Assembly: GCA_964511405.1 (NCBI GenBank)
Contig: CAZEFK010000170.1
Location: 1-16,314 of the forward strand
Reading direction: 5' to 3'
Length of the DNA: 16,314 nt
DNA from: CAZEFK01 sp964511405
Lineage (GTDB): Bacteria > Pseudomonadota > Alphaproteobacteria > Elsterales > Elsteraceae
This document shows, piece after piece, positions 7,576 to 14,603 of this stretch. Positions within the stretch are counted from its first letter, which is position 1; every line of letters begins with the position of its first letter. A program made the translations under genes and the position numbers. The notes beneath the pieces were generated by a model, which saw only the letters and a program-made list of their open reading frames with translations, ran no database searches and had not been told where the DNA came from.

Positions 7576-7740
7576 CGGTGCCTCCCCGCGAGGCCTAAGA
7601 GGGAACGCGGTCGGACGCCGCGGCTGCCCCCGCAACTGTAGCCGGCGAGCCGATCGCCAATCTGCCACTGGCGGCGCCCGTTCGGGCAGCCGGGAAGGCG
7701 GCGGTCGGCGCTGAACCGGGAGCCAGGAGACCTGCCGCCG
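7576..7740 (+). ncRNA. Cobalamin (B12) riboswitch aptamer
   Basis: The conserved elements appear in the right order: AAGAGGGAA (7597-7605), CTGCCCCCGCAACTGTAG (7624-7641), GCCACTG (7664-7670), GGGAAGGCGG (7692-7701) and the B12 box AGCCAGGAGACCTGCCG (7721-7737). This class binds adenosylcobalamin or related cobalamins and usually lowers expression of downstream B12 synthesis or transport genes when B12 is plentiful. It lies directly before the cobalt/nickel permease and cobC/cobD, which fits. The exact 5' end is approximate and begins about ten bases after the kinase stop codon. Confidence 0.95.
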
Positions 7741-7745
7741 CATGG

Positions 7746-7826
7746 GTCAGCGCGTGCACATCGGCCGGGGTGCGCCGATGGGACCAGCCCGATGCGGCGC
7801 TCGGGCCGTGCCTCGTTTGCGCTGAC
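7746..7826 (+). promoter_or_regulatory. Nested hairpin leader after the riboswitch, candidate expression platform
   Basis: GTCAGCGC (7746-7753) is perfectly complementary to GCGCTGAC (7819-7826). Nested inside, CATCGGC (7759-7765) pairs with GCCGATG (7774-7780) across an 8-base loop. This lies between the B12 box and the likely ribosome binding site (CAGAGAGG, 7838-7845) of the permease. No U-run follows, so control of translation rather than attenuation seems more likely; that mechanism is inference. Confidence 0.45.
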
Positions 7827-7850
7827 GCCCGTGTCGTCAGAGAGGCCGCC

Positions 7851-8861
7851 TTGCCTGCTTCCCTCCGCCAGCGCGTCATCCGTGTCGCCGTCATCCTGAT
7901 CGCCGCCAATCTCGGGGCTTGGGCCTGGACCCTGACGGCCCTCGCGGGCCGGCCGATGCTGCTGGGCACGGCGCTCCTCGCCTACGGCCTGGGCCTGCGC
8001 CATGCCGTCGACGCCGACCACATCGCGGCCATCGACAACGTCACCCGCCGGTTGATGCAGCAGGGCCAGCGCCCGGTGGCCGTGGGCCTGTTCTTTGCCC
8101 TCGGCCATTCGACGGTGGTCATCGCGGCCGCGGTGGCCGTCGCCTCGGCGTCCGCCGCCCTGCACGGCGCGCTGGAAGCCTACCGCCCGCTCGGCGCCGC
8201 GATCGGCTCTGCCGTCTCGGCCCTGTTCCTGCTGGCCATCGCGATGGTGAACCTGGCGGTCCTGCTCGACGTCTGGCGCAGCCTGCGGCGGATCCGCCGC
8301 GGCGTCCCGGCGCCCGCCACGGTGGCGCTCCCCGGCGGCGTGCTGGCTCGCCTGTGCCGGCCGCTGTTCGCCGTGATGAGCCGCAGCTGGCACATGTATC
8401 CGCTGGGCCTGCTGTTCGGGCTGGGGTTCGACACCGCAACCGAGGTCACCCTGCTGGCGCTGTCGGCGCAGCAGGCGGCCGACGGGCTGCCGCTGGCGGC
8501 GCTGCTGGTGTTCCCGGTGCTGTTCACCGCCGGCATGTCGCTGATCGACACCGCCGACGGCGTGCTGATGCTGGGCGCCTATGGCTGGGCGATGGTCGAC
8601 CCGGTCCGCCGGCTCCGCTACAACCTGGTCATCACCTCGACCTCGGTGGTGGTCGCCGTGCTGATCGGCGGCATCGAGGCGCTGGGCTTGATGGGCGACC
8701 GGATGGGCTTGACCGGCGGTCTGTGGGATCTGGTCGGAACCGTGAACGACAACCTCAGCCGCACTGGCGCCGTGATCGTCGGGCTGTTCGCGGCGAGCTG
8801 GCTTGCCTCGGCCCTGGTCCTGCGCCGCCGGCGTCGGCCGGTCGAGGCCCGTTGCGGATGA
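7851..8861 (+). CDS. NiCoT-family cobalt/nickel permease
   Basis: This 336-residue inner-membrane protein is predicted from TTG 7851, five bases after a GAGAGG ribosome binding site. An upstream in-frame GTG at 7770 would lie inside the leader hairpin loop and lacks a binding site, so it is less likely. The NiCoT (HoxN/NixA) signatures are present: RHAVDADHI (50-58), LGHSTV (84-89), LGFDTATEV (191-199) and GMSLIDTADG (228-237), spread over about eight membrane segments. The family imports Ni2+ or Co2+ using the proton-motive force. The preceding B12 riboswitch and the overlapping cobC/cobD point to cobalt for cobalamin synthesis. The stop TGA overlaps the ATG of the next gene, implying coupled translation. 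Confidence 0.93.
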   Translation: MPASLRQRVIRVAVILIAANLGAWAWTLTALAGRPMLLGTALLAYGLGLRHAVDADHIAAIDNVTRRLMQQGQRPVAVGLFFALGHSTVVIAAAVAVASASAALHGALEAYRPLGAAIGSAVSALFLLAIAMVNLAVLLDVWRSLRRIRRGVPAPATVALPGGVLARLCRPLFAVMSRSWHMYPLGLLFGLGFDTATEVTLLALSAQQAADGLPLAALLVFPVLFTAGMSLIDTADGVLMLGAYGWAMVDPVRRLRYNLVITSTSVVVAVLIGGIEALGLMGDRMGLTGGLWDLVGTVNDNLSRTGAVIVGLFAASWLASALVLRRRRRPVEARCG

Positions 8862-9862
8862 TCGCGCCGCCGCTGGCCGCGATCGAGCATGGCGGCCGCC
8901 TGGCCGAGGCCGAGGCCCGGTTCGGCCGCCCCGCCGAGGGCTGGCTCGACCTGTCGACCGGAATCAATCCGTGGCCCTACCCGGTGCCGGCGATCCCGGC
9001 GGACGCCTGGGCCCGGTTGCCTGGCCGGGCCGGACTCGACGCGCTGCTGGCCGCGGCGGCGCGGCGCTACGGCGCCGGCGCGGGCGGCGCCGTGGTTGCG
9101 GCGCCCGGGACCCAGCCGCTGATCCAGATCATCCCGCAGCTGCTGCCGGCCGGGCGGGTCGCGGTGCTGGAGCCGACCTATGGCGAGCACGCCCTGCGCT
9201 GGGCCGCCGCCGGCCATCGCACCATGGCGGCCCGGCGGCTGGACGAAGCGGCCGACGCCGACCATGCCGTCATCGTCAATCCCAACAATCCCGACGGCCG
9301 GACCATTGCCCCGTCGGCGCTGGCCGCGCTGGCCGACCGCTATGCCGCGCATGGCGGCTGGCTGGTCGTCGACGAGGCCTTCGCCGACGTCGCGCCTGAG
9401 ATCAGCACAGCACCGCTGGCCGGCCGGCCCGGCCTGTGCGTGCTGCGGTCGTTCGGGAAGTTCTACGGGCTGGCCGGGCTGCGCCTGGGGTTCGCGCTGG
9501 CGCCCGCCACTCTGGTCGCGCGCCTGGAGACGGCCCTGGGCCCGTGGGCGGTCAGCGGCCCGGCGATCACCGTCGGCACCACGGCACTCGCCGACGACCG
9601 CTGGGCGGACGCAACACGCCAGCGCCTGGCCGACGCCGGGGCGCGCCTCGATCGCCTGCTGGCCGCGGCCGGGCTCGCGGTCATCGGCGGCACCAGCCTG
9701 TTCCGGCTGGCCCACGCCGCGGATGCCGCCGCCCGCGCCGAGCGCCTCGGGCGCCACGGGATCCTGGTGCGCAGCTTCGCGCGGCAGCCCGGCTGGCTGC
9801 GCTTCGGGCTGCCGCCAACGCCCGACGCCGAACGCCGGCTTGCACAGGCGCTCACTATTTAG
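8858..9862 (+). CDS. cobC: Threonine-phosphate decarboxylase (cobalamin pathway)
   Basis: The 334-residue protein is a PLP-dependent fold-type I aminotransferase-like enzyme. It opens with EHGGRLAEAEARFG and DLSTGINPWPYP, a hallmark of the CobC (Pseudomonas naming) / CobD (Salmonella naming) group. PLP-site residues are visible: NPNNPDG (141-147), Asp172 (VVDEAFAD) and the Schiff-base Lys201 in SFGKFYGLAGLRLGFA. It converts threonine phosphate to aminopropanol phosphate, the linker that joins the corrin ring to the nucleotide loop. Its ATG overlaps the permease stop by four bases (ATGA), so both genes share the B12 riboswitch leader. No other cob genes are in the window. Length and motifs look intact. 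Confidence 0.92.
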   Translation: MIAPPLAAIEHGGRLAEAEARFGRPAEGWLDLSTGINPWPYPVPAIPADAWARLPGRAGLDALLAAAARRYGAGAGGAVVAAPGTQPLIQIIPQLLPAGRVAVLEPTYGEHALRWAAAGHRTMAARRLDEAADADHAVIVNPNNPDGRTIAPSALAALADRYAAHGGWLVVDEAFADVAPEISTAPLAGRPGLCVLRSFGKFYGLAGLRLGFALAPATLVARLETALGPWAVSGPAITVGTTALADDRWADATRQRLADAGARLDRLLAAAGLAVIGGTSLFRLAHAADAAARAERLGRHGILVRSFARQPGWLRFGLPPTPDAERRLAQALTI

Positions 9863-9877
9863 CATATGATATGCTAA
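9859..9877. repeat. 19-bp perfect inverted repeat, candidate operator
   Basis: TTAGCATATGATATGCTAA consists of TTAGCATA, a TGA spacer and TATGCTAA, a perfect dyad with 8-bp arms. It overlaps the cobC/cobD stop codon and lies 32 bp before the next start. It is much more AT-rich than its surroundings. Its size and symmetry fit a dimeric repressor site; a short terminator is less likely, because it is AT-rich and lacks a U-run. Confidence 0.6.
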
Positions 9878-9909
9878 CGGTTGACGGACCCTGCATCGGC
9901 GGTGCTGGC

Positions 9910-10260
9910 ATGAGCGAAGCCCAGATCTTTCATGTCGTCGGGCCCAACAACGCGAGGCTCGGCGCATTCGTCACCTTCCCGGACGCCCGCAAGGCGGCCG
10001 AGGAGATGCTGGCGGACGGCCGCGCCGCCCAGGCCCATATCGAGTGGACAACTGGCGGCCAGGTACAGCAGCAGACGGTGCTGACCCGGGCCGAGGAAGT
10101 CGAGGCGATCACCCAGGAGCTGCTTGGGACCCGCGCTCCGCGCCTGTTCGACTATGGCCGGTTCCGCCCGGCGATGGTCGGCGCCATCGTGGTCGCCGCC
10201 ATCGGCTTGCTGGCCTGGGCCTTGTACAGCGCGCTCGACATCGTCCTTCACACCCTCTGA
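9910..10260 (+). CDS. Hypothetical protein with one C-terminal membrane helix
   Basis: The 116-residue protein from ATG 9910 (MSEAQIFHVVGPNNARLGAF) has a soluble N-terminal part of about 80 residues and one hydrophobic segment near residues 88-110 (MVGAIVVAAIGLLAWALY). It therefore looks anchored by its tail in the inner membrane, with the N-terminus probably cytoplasmic. An alternative in-frame ATG at 9871 would lie inside the inverted repeat, which makes it unlikely. I do not recognise the family. It follows cobC/cobD by 47 bp on the same strand, but the dyad between them suggests separate control. Confidence 0.7.
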   Translation: MSEAQIFHVVGPNNARLGAFVTFPDARKAAEEMLADGRAAQAHIEWTTGGQVQQQTVLTRAEEVEAITQELLGTRAPRLFDYGRFRPAMVGAIVVAAIGLLAWALYSALDIVLHTL

Positions 10261-10330
10261 CCCCCGCGCGGCCGCGATCGCCACGCCGCATTGACGCGGT
10301 CCCCGCCGGGCGCTACCGGATGGCGTGAGC

Positions 10331-10930
10331 ATGGCCTCGTTCGTGACCGATTTCGCCGACCAGGCGCTGCTGCTGCCGGTCGCAGCCGGCGTTGCCGTGC
10401 TGCTCGCCAGCTCCGGCTGGCGGCGCGGCCTGATCGCCTGGTTGATCGCGATCGGCGGCACGCTGGGGACGATGCTGGTCCTCAAGCTCGCCGTCATGGC
10501 CTGCGGGCAGCGGTTGCCGACGGCGGACCTGCTGCACAGCCCAAGCGGCCACACCGCGGCGGCGAGCGCAGTCTATGGCGGGCTGATCGCGATCGCGCTG
10601 CGCCGGTGGGTGGCGCCGACGCGCGCCGCCCTCCCCTGTGCCGCGGCGGTCGCGCTGGCCATCGGCGCCTCCCGCCTCGCCCTGCACGTTCATACGGCTC
10701 TGGAGGTCGGCATCGGCGCCGCCGTGGGGCTGGCCGGCGCCATGGCGTTCTGCGCCCTGGCCGGGGCACCGCCGGCGACCCACAAGCCGGGCCGCCTGGT
10801 CCTGGTCGCCCTGACCATCATCGTCCTGGCCCACGGCGTCCGCATGCCGGCCGAAGCCGCGATTCGGTCGATGGCGGCGGATATCTGGCCGCTGTCCCAG
10901 TGCCGGGACGCGGGGACCCTGCCGGGCTAG
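10331..10930 (+). CDS. PAP2-type membrane phosphatase
   Basis: This predicted 199-residue protein with about five hydrophobic segments carries the acid-phosphatase/PAP2 motifs PSGHT (71-75) and SRLALHVHTALE (114-125). Catalytic residues would be His74, Arg115 and His121. The usual Asp at the end of motif 3 is Glu125, and the first PAP2 motif (KxxxxxxRP) is only loosely present (KLAVMACGQRLP). Relatives dephosphorylate lipid phosphates or isoprenyl pyrophosphates at the membrane. ATG 10331 is favoured over GTG 10325, because GGATGG lies 7 bases upstream of the ATG. The stop is shared with the convergent VUT gene. Confidence 0.78.
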   Translation: MASFVTDFADQALLLPVAAGVAVLLASSGWRRGLIAWLIAIGGTLGTMLVLKLAVMACGQRLPTADLLHSPSGHTAAASAVYGGLIAIALRRWVAPTRAALPCAAAVALAIGASRLALHVHTALEVGIGAAVGLAGAMAFCALAGAPPATHKPGRLVLVALTIIVLAHGVRMPAEAAIRSMAADIWPLSQCRDAGTLPG

Positions 10931-11499
10931 CTCGCCGCCGGCAGGCGCGCGCGCAGCAGGGCGATCATCGGCAGGGCCGCGGCCGTCATCCAGACCTTGC
11001 CCAGCACTTGGCCGACAATGAAATCCAAGCTGCCGAAGGCGAGATGGAGGAACACGGCGCTGTCGATCAGCGCCCCGGCAACGCCCGACGCCGCGACGGC
11101 CAGCACCAGGCGCCGCCGCGCCAGCGGCGTGTAGATGGCGAAGTCAGCCAGCTCCGACAGCAGGAACGCCGCAACGCTGGCGACTACCAGGGCGACCGGC
11201 GCGATCGCGGCCGACACCAGGCCGCCAGCGGCAATGGCGGCCAGCCCCCAGGCCGCCCCCAGCAGCCGCTGCACGACATCGCGCAGCACCAGCGCCAGCC
11301 CGATCATCAGGACGCCGCTGGGCGCCACGATCCCGGGTGCCACCGGCAGGACGCAGGGCCCGTCGGGCAGGCACGCGGTGCCGACATGGCCGATCATCCA
11401 GTTGGCGGCGGGAACGGTCGCGACGAAGGCGGCGAAGCACAGCACGCCGATGCCGGAGCGGATCATGGTCTCGAACTCGAACACAGTCGCGGCGCTCAC
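10927..11499 (-). CDS. VUT-family transporter (YhhQ-like, queuosine precursor uptake)
   Basis: The 190-residue protein has about six hydrophobic segments. It carries the characteristic run LSELADFAIYTPLARRR, then GALIDSAVFLHLAFG and GQVLGKVWMT, all typical of the VUT/YhhQ (COG1738, DUF165) family. Characterised members import queuosine precursors (preQ0/preQ1) across the inner membrane. The N-terminus is uncertain: GTG 11499 gives the full length, while ATG 11466 (MIRSGIGVLCF) would start nearer the first helix. The gene converges on the PAP2 gene, and the two stop codons share one CTAG palindrome. No queuosine synthesis genes are visible. Confidence 0.85.
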   Translation of the reverse strand: MSAATVFEFETMIRSGIGVLCFAAFVATVPAANWMIGHVGTACLPDGPCVLPVAPGIVAPSGVLMIGLALVLRDVVQRLLGAAWGLAAIAAGGLVSAAIAPVALVVASVAAFLLSELADFAIYTPLARRRLVLAVAASGVAGALIDSAVFLHLAFGSLDFIVGQVLGKVWMTAAALPMIALLRARLPAAS

Positions 11500-11676
11500 C
11501 CCAGGGGCATCAACGACTTGGGAAACAGATCAGCCGATATCACATGTCGACCTTCGGTAGGAGCGCAGACAGCGACGCAATCATAAGGGCGCGATCCTTT
11601 GCCGAGACCGTCGGCGTGGCCTCGACCGCGCGGATAATCGTCGGCACGACCACCGGATTGAGCCGTCCGCGTTAGT
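11500..11676. other. Intergenic spacer upstream of the VUT gene
   Basis: Short frames crossing this spacer have no recognisable domains and are probably chance. It must hold the VUT promoter and the end of the toxin/antitoxin-like unit. I see no convincing terminator, riboswitch or promoter consensus in it. Confidence 0.3.
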
Positions 11677-11934
11677 CTAGCCGTGACGGGCAAGTGCCTG
11701 GTCGACCAAGTAGTCGTCCAGCTCGATCGGCTGCCCGCACTCAAGATGGCTGTCGTGGCTGAGCACGTTCGGATGGTCGCGCTGGGCAAGCGGGATAGAG
11801 TGCTGCCAATGGCCACGCGTGTTGATACGGAAATAGAGCCCCTGCTCGGGCGTGATACAGACCAGCATCTTCGGGCCTGGCGGCCGGATGCATTCGTCAT
11901 GGATCCAGACCACGTCGAGCGTCTGGAGCGGCAT
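11677..11934 (-). CDS. Small 85-residue protein coupled to Panacea antitoxin, candidate toxin
   Basis: The frame runs from ATG 11934 to TAG at 11677. The protein (MPLQTLDVVWIHDECIRPPG...) has a beta-rich pattern, with PKMLVCI and LYFRINT, then HDSHLECGQPIELDDYLVDQ. The start ATG shares one base with the stop of the Panacea-type gene (TGATG), so the two are read as one unit with antitoxin first. Short VxxI/KMLVCI beta strands recall SH3-like small toxins such as PemK/MazF, but I cannot show homology and no catalytic residues are confirmed. Its context is the main evidence that it is a toxin partner. It could instead be an accessory protein of unknown role. Confidence 0.7.
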   Translation of the reverse strand: MPLQTLDVVWIHDECIRPPGPKMLVCITPEQGLYFRINTRGHWQHSIPLAQRDHPNVLSHDSHLECGQPIELDDYLVDQALARHG

Positions 11935-12468
11935 CAGAGCCTAAGGCGAGGTCCTGCCTCCCGCAGATAGGCAATCGCGTCGGCTCGCGCCTGCGGATCG
12001 TCGAACATGTCCTCGTAGCGCATTAGTCCGAGGTCGGCATTCTGCCAATCTCGACCGTGAGTCGCCGCCGTGCGTTCGTTGAACGTCATCTCACGCGATC
12101 GGCCGAAACCATCCTGGAGCGCCGCCATGTCGCTCTCTGACAACACCGTCATATCGGGTGCGTCGTTCGTGGCCAGCTGCAGACGGAAGCCGCTGAGCGT
12201 CCAGGGATATCGATCTGCGCCGAGGTCCGCCAGATAGATCGGGTCGCCCTTCGCCATCTCGTATATCTCCAGCGGCACCGGCCCGAACCGCATGGCCTTA
12301 TAGGTCGCGCCGAAGATCGGACGCTCATGCTCATTGAGGTGTTGCCTGTCGGCGAAATAGCACCCCTTTCAGCAGGGCGTGCAGGTCCACGCGAGGCCGC
12401 TCCTGCACCATCCAATGGATGGCGGCGCGAGCCTTCTCGGGCGAAAACTTGAAGCAGATCGCTTTCAT
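11934..12468 (-). pseudogene. Panacea/SocA-type antitoxin gene, frameshifted
   Basis: Reading from ATG 12468 gives MKAICFKFSPEKARAAIHWM and then ALLKG. In the next frame the protein continues CYFADRQHLNEHERPIFG, YKAMRFGPVPLEIYEMAKG and a tail with NERTAATHGRDWQNADLG. Together they match the Panacea (DUF4065, SocA-like) domain, with its YFAD..HL, GPVP and THG signatures. The frames rejoin if one base is removed from the CCCC run at 12363-12366, giving about 177 residues, a normal family length. Panacea proteins neutralise diverse toxins encoded next to them. Without correction, translation from 12468 stops early, near 12340. This may be a true mutation or a homopolymer sequencing error. A downstream in-frame ATG at 12293 would give only the last 119 residues. 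Confidence 0.8.
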
Positions 12469-12766
12469 GGGCGGCCATGTGGGATCGGGAGGGCGAGCCA
12501 GCAAGCGCGCATCATCGCAACGACAAATAGCCTACATCCGCGCCGCAAGCACGTTTTCACAGAGGTGGTGGCACCATGGCAAGGGACTCTGGCCATGCCG
12601 GCGGGTGCCGCGGCAAATGGGAAGTTCAGTTCAGCTGCCGCGCGATCACGCCTCGACGGCAAGCGCGGCGAGAATCACCGGGATCTTCATCATGAACTCA
12701 CGCCAAAGCCGGCCGAGCTTCGCGACCGGCCTCGCTCAGCTGAGCGTCTCGACGCGTGGAAAGGCT
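12469..12766. other. Spacer between tRNA-Lys and the antitoxin-like unit
   Basis: No credible gene was found in these roughly 300 bp. A 14-bp perfect palindrome, CGCTCAGCTGAGCG (12733-12746), lies 20 bp past the 3' end of the tRNA and could act as a transcript end or processing structure. GC is somewhat lower than in the flanking rod-shape operon. I looked for a copy of the tRNA 3' end that would mark an attachment site and did not find one. Confidence 0.35.
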
Positions 12767-12842
<76 letters not shown>

Positions 12843-12902
12843 AAGCCGGCGGGAACCTAGGGCCGTCGGCGGGCTTTGGCAAGCCCTCAATCGCCGCGCG
12901 GC

Positions 12903-14051
12903 CTAATCGTCGGTGCCGCGGCGGCCGAGCCGCAGATCGCGGTGCACCCACACGCTCATCAGCAGGCCGAAGCCGAACATGGTCACCACCAGCGAGCTGC
13001 CGCCGTAGGACAGCATCGGCAGGGCCACGCCCTTGGCCGGGATCAGGCCCATGACCATCGCCATGTTGACGAACATCGACAGGAACAGGGTCAGCACCAC
13101 GCCGATCGCGACCAGCCGGCCGAACTGGCTGGTCGAGCGAAAGGCGATGGCGAAGCCGTACATCAGGATCAGCAGGTACAGGCCGATCAGCGTCAGGCTG
13201 CCGACCAGGCCGAACTCCTCGGCCAGCATGGTGAAGATGAAGTCGGTCTGCTTCTCGGGCAGGAAATTGAGATGGCTCTGCGTCCCCTGCAGGAAGCCCT
13301 TGCCGAACATTCCGCCCGAGCCCAGCGCAATCTTCGACTGGATGATGTGGTAGCCGGCGCCCAGCGGATCGCGCTGCGGGTCCAGGAAGGTCAGCACCCG
13401 CGCCTTCTGGTAGGGCCGCAGGAAGTTCCAGCCCAGCGGCACGGCCCCCGCCACGGCCAGGCCGGCCAGGGCGAACTTCCACCAGCGGACGCCGGCCACG
13501 AACAGGAGGCCCGCGGTCATCATCAGGAGCATGAGCGCCGAGCCCAGGTCCGGCTGCTTCAGCACCAGGGCCACGGGGGCCGCGACCATGGTCAGGGGGG
13601 GCACCAGGAACAGGATGCGCCTGGTATCGTCGATCTGGGCGCCATGGAAATAGCGCGCCAGCGACAGCACCAGCAGGTACTTCATCAATTCGGACGGCTG
13701 CAGCTGGATGACGCCGAAATCCAGCCAACGCTGGGCGCCCATGCCGACCACGCCCTGGACCGCCACCGCCACCAGCATCAGCATGCCGAGCGCATAGCCG
13801 GCATAGGCCCAGCGCATCCAGAACCGCAGGTCGACGCAAGCGCAGCCGACCATCAGGAGCAGCCCGAAGCAAAAGCGGACGATCTGCTTGAATGCCCAGG
13901 GCTGCAGATCGCCGCCGGCAGCGGAATAGAGCATGGCGAAGCCGATGCCGCCGAGCATGGTGACCAGCATCACCAGCAGCCAGTTGACCTGCACCAGCTT
14001 GCGCCAGACCGACGCGTCGCGCCGGCTGCCGCCCAGGATGTGGGTGGCCAT
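12903..14051 (-). CDS. rodA: RodA, rod-shape peptidoglycan polymerase (SEDS family)
   Basis: The 382-residue multi-spanning protein starts MATHILGGSRRDASVWRKL at ATG 14051. SEDS features are clear: QPSELMKY (118-125), KQPDLGSA (165-172), DPQRDPLGAGYHIIQS (224-239) with the functionally important Asp224, GSGGMFGKGFLQG, LPEKQTDFIF and a C-terminal PMLSYGGSS. RodA polymerises lipid II into glycan strands during cell elongation, working with a class B penicillin-binding protein (PBP2) and MreBCD. The start is 6 bp after the mreD stop, so translation is probably coupled. No mrdA gene for PBP2 lies between or after them in this window. Confidence 0.96.
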   Translation of the reverse strand: MATHILGGSRRDASVWRKLVQVNWLLVMLVTMLGGIGFAMLYSAAGGDLQPWAFKQIVRFCFGLLLMVGCACVDLRFWMRWAYAGYALGMLMLVAVAVQGVVGMGAQRWLDFGVIQLQPSELMKYLLVLSLARYFHGAQIDDTRRILFLVPPLTMVAAPVALVLKQPDLGSALMLLMMTAGLLFVAGVRWWKFALAGLAVAGAVPLGWNFLRPYQKARVLTFLDPQRDPLGAGYHIIQSKIALGSGGMFGKGFLQGTQSHLNFLPEKQTDFIFTMLAEEFGLVGSLTLIGLYLLILMYGFAIAFRSTSQFGRLVAIGVVLTLFLSMFVNMAMVMGLIPAKGVALPMLSYGGSSLVVTMFGFGLLMSVWVHRDLRLGRRGTDD

Positions 14052-14057
14052 GGCGCC

Positions 14058-14576
14058 CTACACCCGGCGCAGCACGCGCCGATGCGTGCGGATGAAGAAC
14101 CAGACCAGCAGCGGGAACAGCGCCCAGGTGACGGCGAACTGCATCATCGGCTGGCCGATGCCGACGACCTTGAGGTTGATCAGGCAGGTCATCAGCCAGC
14201 TGACCAGCGCCGCCGTCAGCGCCACCATCATGAAGCCCCACCACGCCACCGCGAACGGCTTGCCCAGGAAGACGAAGCGCTGGCCCAGCACGATGCCGTA
14301 GGTGCCGAGCAGGATCATCGGGGTCAGGCCGATCGGGGCGCCCGACACCAGGTCCTGCACCAGCCCGACCGCGAACACCGCCGCCGCCGGCAGCAGGTCG
14401 GGCCGGTAGACCGTCCAATAGAAGACCGACATCAGCGTGAAGCTCGGCACCATCGGCTGGCCGCCCAGGATCGCCAGCGGCAGCACCGGCACCAGGGCCA
14501 GCAGCAGCGTCAGCGCCAACGGCGTGACCGACCGCAGGCCCAGATCCAGGCGCTGCAGCGCGGTGCCCCCGGTCAT
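14058..14576 (-). CDS. mreD: MreD, rod-shape-determining membrane protein
   Basis: The 172-residue, very hydrophobic protein starts MTGGTALQRLDLGLRSVTP and has about five or six membrane segments. It contains the typical VFYWTVYRPDLLPAAAVFA and VLGLVQDLVSG-like signature (here AVGLVQDLVSGAPIGLTPM), common in MreD. It is an inner-membrane partner of MreC in the elongasome. It follows mreC by 27 bp and precedes rodA by 6 bp on the same strand. Sequence conservation in this family is low, so the call relies on both the motif and the position. Confidence 0.92.
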   Translation of the reverse strand: MTGGTALQRLDLGLRSVTPLALTLLLALVPVLPLAILGGQPMVPSFTLMSVFYWTVYRPDLLPAAAVFAVGLVQDLVSGAPIGLTPMILLGTYGIVLGQRFVFLGKPFAVAWWGFMMVALTAALVSWLMTCLINLKVVGIGQPMMQFAVTWALFPLLVWFFIRTHRRVLRRV

Positions 14577-14603
14577 CCCTCGGCCACTCCGCGGACCTCC
14601 CGG

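Noticed and set aside
12340..12380. Programmed frameshift in the Panacea-type gene
   Set aside because: Joining the frames needs a +1 shift at AAAGGGG, without a known stimulatory element or rare codon. A homopolymer indel is simpler, so I left it only as something to test.
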